A stretch of 64,000 nt of DNA from Roseateles_B sp041912595 (lineage in GTDB: Bacteria > Pseudomonadota > Gammaproteobacteria > Burkholderiales > Burkholderiaceae_C), in assembly GCA_041912595.1 (NCBI GenBank), contig JAYRMR010000026.1:3095-67094 (forward strand). Reading direction: 5' to 3'. Under the pieces are notes generated by a model that saw only the letters and a program-made list of their open reading frames with translations, did not search any database and was not told the DNA's origin. Position 1 is the first letter of the stretch. Each line of letters opens with the position of its first letter. Shown one piece after another: positions 42,599 to 51,181 of this stretch. Position numbers and translations under genes: made by a program.

Positions 42599-43098
42599 GT
42601 CGCTGAATCCCGCAGCGGGCATTCGGCTCCGTCGGGAATCGAAAGTCCGCTTCACGTGTCACGCCCGGCCCTTGCCGGGCGTACTGCGTCTTGGTCTTGG
42701 GGGTCCGTCGTGGCCACGCCTGCTTCCGAAAACCTGCTGGATTCTTCCGGCCGTGATGCGATGTCTGGCCGTCATCTGATTCCCGCTCGCGCCGCCTCTG
42801 GTTCACGGATGGTGCTCACGGCACGGCCGAAACCGTCACAATCAGGGCATGGCCCTCTCGTACCGCGTGGGCCGGACTGATCGGACCCGGGATGGGTTTG
42901 ACAGAAAAATCCAAGGGTTAACCCCTGTTTCTGATCCCGATTCGCCCCTCAGAAGCTTCCGGAAGGTTCCCGGAAGGCGACTTTTCTGCCGATTTCCTAT
43001 CGTTCAGCCCATCGATGCACCGCGCATCGACGCGCCGCCCGCCCCGCCTCTCCGGCTTGTGCTGGCCCGCCCCTCCAGTCGCATCTGACGAGGTCAAC
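42599..43098. other. 500-base gene-free region with palindromes
   Basis: No credible gene. Features: a stem ACGCCCGG-CCCTTG-CCGGGCGT at 42661-42682 (possible weak terminator, no T-run); a 10-base palindrome GGGTTAACCC at 42915-42924 next to TTTGACAG, a possible -35/operator area; and a near-direct repeat TTCCGGAAGG / TTCCCGGAAGG at 42957-42977. These probably form the control region of the HTH gene at 43099. Confidence 0.4.
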
Positions 43099-43566
43099 AT
43101 GAGCAAGGAAATCGATACCAGCCTGAATGAGGAGCAATCGGCTGCCAATAAGCTGGGCCATGCCGCTGCCGATTCTCAGGAAACCTCCCAGACGGGCAGT
43201 GCTGCGAGCACAGATACCGTCCTGTCCTATGAAAACATGCTGGCACAAGTCACGGCCAGCATGAATCCCGCCCCGGTGGTTCGTTATGAACCCATGGTCC
43301 AGCAAGGCCGGGTCTTCCTGGTCCAGGATATTCTCAAGAGCCTGCGCAACGAGAAACTGCAGACCCAGGAGGAAATGGCAGAAGCTTGCCAGCAGGGCCG
43401 ATTTCGCGTCTCGATCGCTTCCATCAAGCGCGCAGAGATCGGGCGGCCAGTGCTTTTTCGTATCGCGCGGGAACTCGCACGGTATTTCAACGTCCCCGTC
43501 GAGAGAATCGTGAAAATGCGCCCGGTGACCGTCGCCGAGTATCTGGCCGGCGAAACCAAGCACTGA
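43099..43566 (+). CDS. XRE-like helix-turn-helix protein
   Basis: A 155-residue protein. The first 65 residues are polar and probably disordered (MSKEIDTSLNEEQSAANKLG). Residues about 80-140 (LQTQEEMAEACQQGRFRVSI-ASIKRAE; PVLFRIARELARYFNVPVER) match the helix-turn-helix that in other bacteria opens STAND-type ATPase or adenylate-cyclase-like multidomain proteins (pattern SIA-SIKRAE-G-V-R-AR-LA). Here it stands alone. The start has GAGGTC 7 bases upstream. It could regulate or partner the neighbouring nSTAND gene (inference). Confidence 0.72.
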   Translation: MSKEIDTSLNEEQSAANKLGHAAADSQETSQTGSAASTDTVLSYENMLAQVTASMNPAPVVRYEPMVQQGRVFLVQDILKSLRNEKLQTQEEMAEACQQGRFRVSIASIKRAEIGRPVLFRIARELARYFNVPVERIVKMRPVTVAEYLAGETKH

Positions 43567-43654
43567 TCTCGCGGGCTTGGTCCGGGTGATGGGGCCCTGG
43601 CCGGCGCACTGCGGCCCCGGCGGGCGCCCGCCCCACGGGGGGCGTCGCAGAGTC

Positions 43655-43668
43655 GGGGTCAGGCCTTG
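43655..43668 (-). repeat. Imperfect copy of the CAAGACCTGACCCC motif (minus orientation)
   Basis: GGGGTCAGGCCTTG on the plus strand, 13 of 14 bases matching the inverted motif. It is intergenic, downstream of the HTH gene and before the phosphatase. Just upstream is a GC-rich dyad around GCCCGCCCCACGGGGGGC. Confidence 0.5.
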
Positions 43669-43746
43669 ACATCCGTCATCCCCCACCCTCGGCTGCAGGG
43701 GCTTTGGAGTACATGCTCCCGGGCGGGCTCGCCCATAATGCCCGCC

Positions 43747-44220
43747 ATGAAATCCCTGCTGCTGGTCTGCACGGCCAACATCTGCCGCTCGCCCATGGCC
43801 GAGGCGGTGTTCAAGGCGCAGGCTGCCGTCCTCGGACTCGGGCGCGTGGCCTCCGCCGGCGTGCGCGCCTCCTCCCGGGCGCAGAGCATGGACGCGCGAG
43901 CCGCCGCGGCGCTCAGCCGCCGCAAGTACCCCCTCGAGAAGAAATGGCGTTCCCGCCGCATCGAGGCGGAGGACTTCCTGCGCTTCGACCACCTCCTCGC
44001 GATGGACGAGGACAACCTCCACGCGCTGCGCCGCCAGTGCCCGCCCGAGCTGCTGCACAAGGTCGGCCTGCTGCTGGACGTGGTGCCCGGCCGCGAGGGG
44101 CAGGAGGTGCCGGACCCGTACTTCGGCAGCGCGCAGGGCTTCGAGAATGTGCTGGACCTCATCGAGCTGGCCGCCCGGAGCTGGTCGCAGGCGCCGCTGG
44201 CGCGCCGGGTGGTGCGCTAG
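43747..44220 (+). CDS. Low-molecular-weight protein tyrosine phosphatase
   Basis: A 157-residue phosphatase. The active-site loop is VCTANICRSPMAE (C-x5-R-S, Cys8), and the general-acid motif is VPDPYFG near residue 122. In Gram-negative bacteria such enzymes often act on exopolysaccharide tyrosine kinases, but no kinase is nearby. CATAAT ends 7 bases before the ATG, implying a leaderless mRNA. The gene is followed after 3 bases by a diguanylate cyclase gene, probably in one operon. Confidence 0.9.
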   Translation: MKSLLLVCTANICRSPMAEAVFKAQAAVLGLGRVASAGVRASSRAQSMDARAAAALSRRKYPLEKKWRSRRIEAEDFLRFDHLLAMDEDNLHALRRQCPPELLHKVGLLLDVVPGREGQEVPDPYFGSAQGFENVLDLIELAARSWSQAPLARRVVR

Positions 44221-44223
44221 CCG

Positions 44224-45690
44224 ATGTCCAGAAACCCGCCGACCATGCTGTTCCGCACCAAGCTGGCCCTCAACCTCATCGCGCAGATCGTCCTCGTGCT
44301 GGTGGCGACGGCGGCGGTGGGCTACCTGGTGGCGGGCTACCGCAGCCTGCTGGAGCAGCAGCGGCAGTTCCAGCAGCGGGACCAGCTGGTCGCGCAACTG
44401 CAGCGCAGCTCGGACGAGCTCACGCGCATGGCGCAGCTGTTCGTGGTGAGCCGCGACGCGCAATTCGCCGACCACTACCGCGAGGTCGCCCGCATGCGCG
44501 AGGGCCTGCAGTCGGAGCCCGAGGGCTATGACGAGGTCTACTGGGACCTGGCACTGGACCAGCCCCGCGCCGCCGGCCGCCCCGTGGCCGCGCGCGCCAT
44601 GCAGGCGAAGCTGCAGGACGCCGGCTTCGCGCCCGAGGACTACGCTCGCCTGGCGGAGGCCCTGCGCCGCTCCGAGGCGCTGATGAAGACCGAGCAGCAG
44701 GCCATGGGGCGCGTGGACACCCGCGGCTCGACCCATCCGCTGGCGGAGGAGGAATGGAAGGAGGCGCTGGAGATGCTGCACGGCCCCGCCTACCGCCACG
44801 CCAAGGCCGAGATCATGGGGCCGCTGCGCGCCGTGCGGCAGTCGCTGAAGGCGAGCCACGAGGCCCTGATCCAGCCCTTGAAGGACAACCTGCGCTTCAC
44901 CGCCTGGCTGGCCATCGTGTGCCTGGTGTTCACCGGCGGCAATGCCGTGTTCATGGCCATGCGCTACGACCGCTCGGTGCGCCGCCCGGTCGAGATGCTG
45001 CGCCACTGGGCCCGGCAGGTGCGCAAGGGGCAGCAGAGCCAGCGCATCAGCCTCGGGCATAGCTCCGAGTTCGGCGAGCTCTCCCAGGCCATCGACGAGA
45101 TGGCGGAGTCCGTCGAGCGCAGCCTCGACGAGCTGAAGGAGGAAGTGGCGCGCCGGGCCCGCGCCGAGCAGGTGGTGCGCCATCTGGCCAACCACGACGC
45201 GCTCACCGGCCTGCCCTCGCTGCGCCTGCTGCACGACCGCCTGGACCGCGCCCTGGCGCAGGCTCAGCGCAAGAGCCAGGGCCTGGCGCTGATCTTCGTG
45301 GACCTGAATGACTTCAAGCCCATCAATGACCGCTACGGCCACGAGGCGGGCGACCAGGTGCTCAAGGTCGTCGCCCAGCGGCTGGCGGCCTCGCTGCGGG
45401 AGGCCGACACGGTCGGCCGCATCGGCGGGGACGAGTTCCTGGTGCTGCTGCCCGATGTCGACAGTCTTCTGCAGGCCCAGCAGGTCAAGGCCAAGCTGGT
45501 GGCGCTGCTGGAGCAGCCCATCTTCATCTCGGTCCATAACCTGGCCGTGCGGGTGACGGCGGCCATGGGCATCGCCGTCTACCCGGTCATGGCCAACGAT
45601 GCGCAGGGCCTCATGCGCATCGCGGACCAGGACATGTACCGCGACAAGGCGGAGATGCGGTCGCGCCAGGGCGCCGGCAGGAGCGCCTGA
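44224..45690 (+). CDS. Membrane diguanylate cyclase with periplasmic sensor and HAMP domains
   Basis: A 488-residue protein. Two membrane helices (about 16-38 and 224-247) bracket a helical periplasmic sensor. A HAMP domain follows (DRSVRRPVEMLRHWARQVRK), then a coiled linker and a GGDEF domain. The active site IGGDEFLVLL (401-405) is intact and an inhibitory site READ lies five residues before it, so it should make cyclic-di-GMP with product feedback. The ATG at 44224 is used; ATG 44245 is an alternative. The stimulus is unknown. Confidence 0.9.
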   Translation: MSRNPPTMLFRTKLALNLIAQIVLVLVATAAVGYLVAGYRSLLEQQRQFQQRDQLVAQLQRSSDELTRMAQLFVVSRDAQFADHYREVARMREGLQSEPEGYDEVYWDLALDQPRAAGRPVAARAMQAKLQDAGFAPEDYARLAEALRRSEALMKTEQQAMGRVDTRGSTHPLAEEEWKEALEMLHGPAYRHAKAEIMGPLRAVRQSLKASHEALIQPLKDNLRFTAWLAIVCLVFTGGNAVFMAMRYDRSVRRPVEMLRHWARQVRKGQQSQRISLGHSSEFGELSQAIDEMAESVERSLDELKEEVARRARAEQVVRHLANHDALTGLPSLRLLHDRLDRALAQAQRKSQGLALIFVDLNDFKPINDRYGHEAGDQVLKVVAQRLAASLREADTVGRIGGDEFLVLLPDVDSLLQAQQVKAKLVALLEQPIFISVHNLAVRVTAAMGIAVYPVMANDAQGLMRIADQDMYRDKAEMRSRQGAGRSA

Positions 45691-45708
45691 CGCCGGCCGC
45701 CCCCGCCC

Positions 45709-48700
45709 TCAGGCGCCGTGCGCCGTCAGGGGGGCGTCGCGCACCTCACGCAGGTCCGGGCCGGTGCCGCTGAAACGGTCCAGCGCCAGGTAGATCACCG
45801 GCGTGATGTAGAGCGTCACCGCCTGCGAGACGATCAGCCCCCCCACCACCGCCAGGCCCAGCGGCTGGCGCAACTCGGCGCCGGCCCCGAGGCCCAGCGC
45901 GATGGGCAGGGCGCCCATCAGTGCGGCCAGCGTCGTCATCATGATGGGTCGGAAGCGCAGGCGGCAGGCCTCGCGGATCGCCTGCTCCGGCGTCATGCCG
46001 CCACTGCGCTGCGCGTCGAGCGCGAAGTCGATCATCATGATGGCGTTCTTCTTCACGATGCCAATCAGCATCACGATGCCGATGGTCGCGATGACGGTCA
46101 GCTCCATGCCGAAGAGCTCCAGCGTGGCCAGCGCCCCCACGGCCGCCGAGGGCAGGCCGGCGAGGATGGTCACGGGGTGGATGTAGCTCTCGTAGAGCAC
46201 GCCCAGCAGCACGTAGATCACCGCCAGCGCCAGCACGATGAGCAAGACCTGACCCCCTTGCGAGTCCTGGAACACCGCGGCGTCGCCGCCATAGCTGGTG
46301 ATGATGGACGCCGGCAGCTGCATCTCGCGCACATAGCCGTCCAGCTTCGCCGTGGCCTGCCCCAGCGGGACCTCGGGGGCCAGGTTGAAGGCCACCGTGA
46401 TGGCCTGCAGCTGGCCCTGGTGGTTCACCGCGGTGGGGCCGAGCCCGCGCTGCACCGTGGCGAAGGCCTGCAGCGGCACCAGCGTGCCGTTGCGGCCGCG
46501 CAGCTGGATCTTGGCGAAGGCGTCCTCCGTGCCGCGGTCCTCGGGGCTCGCCTCCATGATGACCTGGTAGGTGTTGCTCTCGGCGTAGATGCTGGACACC
46601 TGGCGCTCCCCGAAGGCGTCGTAGAGCGCCGTGCGCAGGTCCTGCATCTGCACGCCCAGCAGATTGGCGCGCTCGCGGTCGATCACGAGGTTGGCCTGCA
46701 GGCCGCGCTGCTGGGAGTCGCTCGTGACGTCGCGGAACATCGGGTCGGCGCGCAGCTTCTCCTGCAGCTTCAGCGCCCACTGGCCGAGCTCGCCCGCGCT
46801 CACGGACTGCAGCGAGTACTGGTAGCGCGCCTTGCTCTGGCGGCCGCCGAGCTGCAGGTTCTGCACGGGCCGCAGGTAGACGGCGATGCCCGGCACCTTG
46901 CGCAGCTCCTTGCGCAGACTCTCCAGCACCTGCGGCATGGCGGGGCGGTCCTTGCGGGGCTTGAGGTTGATGAACATGCGGCCGTTGTTCACGGAGTTGC
47001 CGCCCCCGCCGCCCGCGCCCAGCGCCGAGGCCACGCTGGCCACGGCCTCGTGCTGGCGCACGATCTCGGCCAGGCGCTGCTGCAGCTGCTCCATGGCGGC
47101 GTAGCTGATGTCCTCCGAGGCTTCCGTGCTGGCCTGGATCTGGCCGACGTCCTCCTCGGGGAAGAAGCCCTTGGGAATCAGGCTGTACTGCACGACGGTG
47201 GCGACGAAGCTGGCCACGGCGACCGCGAGCACGGCCTTGCGATGGGCCAGGGCCCAGTCGAGGCTGCGCTCATAGGCGCCGAGCACGGCGCTGAAGCCGC
47301 GCTCGAAGGTCTTGCCCAGCGCGGACTCCTCGACCTCGTGGTGCGGCTGCAGGAAGCGGCTGCACAGCATGGGCACGAGGCTCAGGGACACCACGGCCGA
47401 GACGAGGATGGCCAGCATCACCACCACGGCGAATTCGTGGAAGAGCAGGCCGATCACGCCGGGCATGAAGAAGATGGGGATCAGCACCGCCACCAGCGAG
47501 ATCGAGATGGACAGGATGGTGAAGGCCATCTCCCGCGCGCCGCGCACCGCGGCGTCGAAGGGCGCCATGCCGTCCTCGACGTGGCGCACGATGTTCTCGA
47601 GCATCACGATGGCGTCGTCCACCACCAGGCCCACGGCGAGGGTGATGCCCAGCAGCGAGATGTTGTCCAGGCTGTAGCCGAGCGCGTAGAGCAGCGTGAG
47701 CGCGCCGATCAGCGAGATGGGCAGCGAGAGCGTCGGGATCAGCGTGGCCACCGCCCGGCGCAGGAAGAGGAAGATCACCAGCACCACGAGCGCCACGGTG
47801 AGCGCGAGCGTGAAGTAGACGTCGTGCAGCGATTCGCGGATCGACATCGAGCGGTCGTTCAGCGTGCTCATCTGCACGGAGGCCGGCAGCTGCGCGGCCA
47901 TGCGCGGCAGCATGGCCTTGACGGCATCGACGACGGCCACGGTGTTGGCGTCCGGCTGGCGCTGCACGGCCAGCGTGATGGAGCGCTCGCCGTTGAAGCT
48001 GGCATAGGACTTCGTCGTCTCGAAGCTGTCCTGCACCTCCGCCACGTCGCGCAGGAAGATGGGCTGGCCGTTGCGGCTCGCGACCACGATGGCACCGAAC
48101 TCGCGGGCGTTCTTCAGCTGCTTGTTGGCCTGGATGGTGAGCGTCTGGCGCGCGCCGTCGAGCACGCCCACCGGCGTGTTGGCGTTGGCCGAGCGCACGG
48201 CGGCCTGCAGCTCCTCCAGCGTGATGCCGCGCTGCGTGAGCGCCTCGGTCTTGGCCTGGATGCGCACGGCGTAGCGCTTCTGCCCGAAGATGGACACCTG
48301 GGCCACGCCGTTGATGGTCGAGAGCGCGGGGGTGATGAGGTTCTCGGCGTAGTCGTTGAGGTCCGAGAGGTTGAGCGAGGGCGAGGTGAGCGCCACCATC
48401 AGCACCGGCGCATCGGCCGGGTTCACCTTGCGGTAGGACGGCGGCGAGGTCATCTCGGTGGGCAGCGCGCGCAGCGAGCGGAACAGCGCGGCCTGCACGT
48501 CCACCGCGGCGGCGTCGATGTTGCGGCTGGGGTCGAACTCCAGCGTGAGCGAGGTGCTGCCGAGGATGCTGGTCGAGGAGATGCCCGAGAGGCCGGCGAT
48601 GGTGGAGAACTGCTTCTCCAGCGGCAGCGCCACCGAGGACGCCATCGTCTCGGGGCTCGCGCCCGGCAGGCTCGCCTGCACGTTGATGACGGGCGTGTTG

Positions 48701-48819
48701 TAGGAGGGCAGGGCGGCGACGGGCAGCTTCGAGAAGGCCGCGAGGCCGGCGATCACCAGCGAGAGGTTCAGCAGCACGGTCATCACCGGCCGCCGGATGA
48801 AGAGCTCGGTCAGTCTCAT
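45709..48819 (-). CDS. RND multidrug efflux permease (MdtB/MuxB-like)
   Basis: A 1036-residue RND transporter. It opens MRLTELFIRRPVMTVLLNLS, has the proton-relay motif LAVGLVVDDAIVMLENIVRH in transmembrane helix 4 and PMLCSRFL in helix 6, and repeats the topology in the second half (GIVKKNAIMMIDFALDAQRS). It belongs to the MdtB/MdtC branch rather than AcrB. Only one permease gene is present, so it would act as a homotrimer with the adaptor at 48816. No outer-membrane channel gene follows. It overlaps the adaptor gene by four bases. Confidence 0.9.
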   Translation of the reverse strand: MRLTELFIRRPVMTVLLNLSLVIAGLAAFSKLPVAALPSYNTPVINVQASLPGASPETMASSVALPLEKQFSTIAGLSGISSTSILGSTSLTLEFDPSRNIDAAAVDVQAALFRSLRALPTEMTSPPSYRKVNPADAPVLMVALTSPSLNLSDLNDYAENLITPALSTINGVAQVSIFGQKRYAVRIQAKTEALTQRGITLEELQAAVRSANANTPVGVLDGARQTLTIQANKQLKNAREFGAIVVASRNGQPIFLRDVAEVQDSFETTKSYASFNGERSITLAVQRQPDANTVAVVDAVKAMLPRMAAQLPASVQMSTLNDRSMSIRESLHDVYFTLALTVALVVLVIFLFLRRAVATLIPTLSLPISLIGALTLLYALGYSLDNISLLGITLAVGLVVDDAIVMLENIVRHVEDGMAPFDAAVRGAREMAFTILSISISLVAVLIPIFFMPGVIGLLFHEFAVVVMLAILVSAVVSLSLVPMLCSRFLQPHHEVEESALGKTFERGFSAVLGAYERSLDWALAHRKAVLAVAVASFVATVVQYSLIPKGFFPEEDVGQIQASTEASEDISYAAMEQLQQRLAEIVRQHEAVASVASALGAGGGGGNSVNNGRMFINLKPRKDRPAMPQVLESLRKELRKVPGIAVYLRPVQNLQLGGRQSKARYQYSLQSVSAGELGQWALKLQEKLRADPMFRDVTSDSQQRGLQANLVIDRERANLLGVQMQDLRTALYDAFGERQVSSIYAESNTYQVIMEASPEDRGTEDAFAKIQLRGRNGTLVPLQAFATVQRGLGPTAVNHQGQLQAITVAFNLAPEVPLGQATAKLDGYVREMQLPASIITSYGGDAAVFQDSQGGQVLLIVLALAVIYVLLGVLYESYIHPVTILAGLPSAAVGALATLELFGMELTVIATIGIVMLIGIVKKNAIMMIDFALDAQRSGGMTPEQAIREACRLRFRPIMMTTLAALMGALPIALGLGAGAELRQPLGLAVVGGLIVSQAVTLYITPVIYLALDRFSGTGPDLREVRDAPLTAHGA
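46243..46256 (+). repeat. Copy of the CAAGACCTGACCCC motif, inside a coding region
   Basis: Perfect copy within the RND permease gene. On the coding (minus) strand it reads as Gly-Gln-Val-Leu, in the run QGGQVLLIVLAL. Confidence 0.7.
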
Positions 48820-50108
48820 GCACCTGCTCCCGAGGTAGGCGTCGAGGCCGCACTCGCCGCACTTGCCGCACTCGCCGCGGGGTCGCCCCGCTGCGCGCGG
48901 CCCGGATCGACGGCGGCGGGCTGCACCTTCAACGGCGTGCCGGGGCGCAGGTTCTGCTTGCCCTCCAGCACGACCTGCTCGCCGGCCTCGATGCCCTCGA
49001 CGACGGCGAAGTCGCCGAAGCCGTAGCGCAGCTGCACGGTCTTGAGCTGGGCGGTCTTGTCCGGCCCGACGACATACAGCGTGCGCTCATTGCCCCGCAG
49101 GATCAGCGCGGCCTGCGGCACGACGACGGCGTTCTTCAGGGTGCGCAGCGTGAGCCGCACCCGCACGTACTGGCCGGGCCAGAGCTGCTGGCCGGCGTTG
49201 TCGAACTCGGCGCGGGCCTTGATGGTGCCGGTCGTGGCATCGACGAGGTTGTCCACGAAGCCCAGGTGGCCGGTGAGCAGGGCTTCCGCGCCCTTGGCCT
49301 TGCCACGGGGCGATCCGGGCAGGCTCACCTGCACGTCCAGCGGCTCGGTCCTGCCGTCCGGGCCCGGGCGCACGGCGGCGAGCAGCGGCTGCAGCTGCGT
49401 CTCGGGCACGACGAAGCTCACGCCGATGGGCGAGAGCTGCGCGATGTTCAGCAGCGGCGCGGCGCTGGCATTGGCCTGCACCAGCGCGCCGGGCATGGCG
49501 TTGACGAGGCCCGCGCGGCCGGCGAGCGGGGCGCGCAGCTCGTTGTAGCTGACGCTCACCTGCGCGGCCTGCACGGCGGCTTCGTCGGACTGCACCACGG
49601 CACGCTGGGCCTCGACGTTGGTCAGGGCGGTGTCCACGGCGCTCTGTGCGACGAAGTTCTGGCGCAGCAGGTCCTGGGCGCGCTGCAGCTGGCGCTCGGC
49701 ATCCGCAAGGCTGGCGCGGTCGCGGGCGAGCTGGGCGCGCGCCTTGTCGAGATTGGCGCGGTCCGTGCGGTCGTCGAAGCGGAACAAGACCTGACCCTTG
49801 CTCACCATCTGCCCGTCCTTGACCAGGACCTCGCGGACGGTGGAGGTGGTCTGGGCGCGCAGGTCCACGCTTTGCAGGGCCGCCACCGTGCCGGCGGCGT
49901 CGATGCTCACGGGCACGTCCTGGCGCTGCACCGTCACGACGCCCACCGCCTGTGGCGCCGCATTGCCCTTGCCGCCGGGCGCCGAGGCCGCGCCGGCGGG
50001 GGCGTTGCCCGAGGCGCTGGCCGTCTCGGCGCGGTGGGCATTCCAGCGCCAGGCGGCGCCGGCAAGGATCAGCAGGGCAAGGGTGGCTACGACGGGCGTG
50101 CGGCGCAT
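48816..50108 (-). CDS. RND efflux periplasmic adaptor (MdtA-like)
   Basis: A 430-residue membrane-fusion protein. The N-terminal anchor is RRTPVVATLALLILAGAAWR. The lipoyl half-motifs (VDLRAQTTSTVREVLVKDGQ and LRAPLAGRAGLVNAMPGALV) flank an alpha-hairpin (about 118-185), with the beta-barrel domain after. The C-terminus is an Ala/Ser-rich low-complexity tail (ASAASAASAASTP). It is the first gene of a two-gene operon with the permease. It links the inner-membrane pump to an outer-membrane channel encoded elsewhere. Confidence 0.9.
   Translation of the reverse strand: MRRTPVVATLALLILAGAAWRWNAHRAETASASGNAPAGAASAPGGKGNAAPQAVGVVTVQRQDVPVSIDAAGTVAALQSVDLRAQTTSTVREVLVKDGQMVSKGQVLFRFDDRTDRANLDKARAQLARDRASLADAERQLQRAQDLLRQNFVAQSAVDTALTNVEAQRAVVQSDEAAVQAAQVSVSYNELRAPLAGRAGLVNAMPGALVQANASAAPLLNIAQLSPIGVSFVVPETQLQPLLAAVRPGPDGRTEPLDVQVSLPGSPRGKAKGAEALLTGHLGFVDNLVDATTGTIKARAEFDNAGQQLWPGQYVRVRLTLRTLKNAVVVPQAALILRGNERTLYVVGPDKTAQLKTVQLRYGFGDFAVVEGIEAGEQVVLEGKQNLRPGTPLKVQPAAVDPGRAQRGDPAASAASAASAASTPTSGAGA
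49785..49798 (+). repeat. Near-perfect copy of the CAAGACCTGACCCC motif, inside a coding region
   Basis: CAAGACCTGACCCT, one base different at the end, within the adaptor gene. On the coding strand it reads Lys-Gly-Gln-Val-Leu, close to the peptide at the copy in the partner permease gene. Confidence 0.55.
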
Positions 50109-50269
50109 GGGCGGGTCTTTCTGACCTGAGCCGGGGCGCCACGGTGGGCCGCGCGAGGCGGCAGTCGCAGCGTGGGCCGCAGGCTCAGCAGGAGGCTGAT
50201 GGGAAGCCCCGAAGCTTAGCCCGCCGGCCGTTCCTGCGTATTGCCCCGACGTGAAGTCGGCGCATGACT

Positions 50270-51181
50270 TTATGCATGCAGCAAGGCCAGGGCGAGCTTC
50301 GCCCCGGCGCGGGCGTTGTGGCGCACGAGGGCGATGTTGGTCGCGAGGCTGCGGCCGTCCGTCAGCGCCTTGATGCGCGCCAGCAGATAGGGCGTGACCG
50401 CCTTGCCCTGGATGCCCTGGGCGGCGGCTTCCTGCAGCGCCTGCGCCGTGATGCGATCAATCTCCTCCCGCGGCATCGCCTCGGCGGCCGGCACCGGGTT
50501 GCTGATCACCACGCCGCCGGCGAGGCCGAGGTTCCACTTGGCCTTGAGGAAGCGGGCCTGCTCGGCGGGGTCGTCGAGGCGGAAATCGGCCTTCAGCCCG
50601 CTGTCCGGCGTGTAGAAGGCGGCGAAGTTGTCCTGGCCGATCGAGAGCACCGGCACGCCGTGCGTTTCCAGGTACTCCAGCGTCAGCGGCAGGTCCAGGA
50701 TGCTCTTGGCGCCCGCGCAGACGACGGCTACGGAGGTGCGCGCCAGCTCCTGCAGGTCGGCGGAGATGTCGAAGCTGGTCTCGGCGCCGCGATGCACGCC
50801 GCCGATGCCGCCGGTCACGAAGACCTGGATGCCCGCGAGCTGGGCGCAGATCATCGTGGCCGCCACGGTGGTCGCGCCCACGCGGCCGCTGGTCAGCGCG
50901 AAGGGGAGGTCGCGACGGCTGAGCTTGAGGGCGTCCGGGCTGCGGCCCAGCAGCTCCAGCTCCTCGTCGGCCAGGCCGATGCGGATCTTGCCGCCCATCA
51001 CGGCGATGGTGGCGGGCACGGCGCCCTCGGCACGCACGAGGGCCTCGACCTCGCGAGCCGTCTGCACGTTCTGCGGGTAGGGCATGCCGTGGGAAATGAT
51101 GGTGGACTCGAGCGCGACGATCGCGCGGCCCTGTTCGCGGGCGAGGGCCACTTCGGGCGAGAAGACGAGGGGCAGGTTCAT
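50270..51181 (-). CDS. psuG: Pseudouridine-5'-phosphate glycosidase
   Basis: A 303-residue enzyme that reversibly splits pseudouridine 5'-phosphate into uracil and ribose 5-phosphate. Family motifs are ALESTIISHGMPYPQNV, GGKIRIGLADEELE, FVTGGIGGVHRGAETSFDIS, CAGAKSILDLPLTLEYLETH (catalytic Lys) and KWNLGLAGGVVISNPVP. The start overlaps the kinase stop by four bases (ATGA), so the two are coupled. It completes pseudouridine catabolism begun by the kinase. Confidence 0.95.
   Translation of the reverse strand: MNLPLVFSPEVALAREQGRAIVALESTIISHGMPYPQNVQTAREVEALVRAEGAVPATIAVMGGKIRIGLADEELELLGRSPDALKLSRRDLPFALTSGRVGATTVAATMICAQLAGIQVFVTGGIGGVHRGAETSFDISADLQELARTSVAVVCAGAKSILDLPLTLEYLETHGVPVLSIGQDNFAAFYTPDSGLKADFRLDDPAEQARFLKAKWNLGLAGGVVISNPVPAAEAMPREEIDRITAQALQEAAAQGIQGKAVTPYLLARIKALTDGRSLATNIALVRHNARAGAKLALALLHA

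Noticed and set aside
42661..42682. Hairpin after the 138-residue gene as an intrinsic terminator
   Set aside because: The 8-bp stem is good but no T-run follows. I kept it only as a note in the intergenic entry.
43605..43650. GC-rich dyad around CCCGCCCCACGGGGGGCG as a second copy of the ltaE element
   Set aside because: Only the central GC run is alike; the flanking GTCGCTC/GAGCGAC and GATCAGC/GCTGATC arms are missing.
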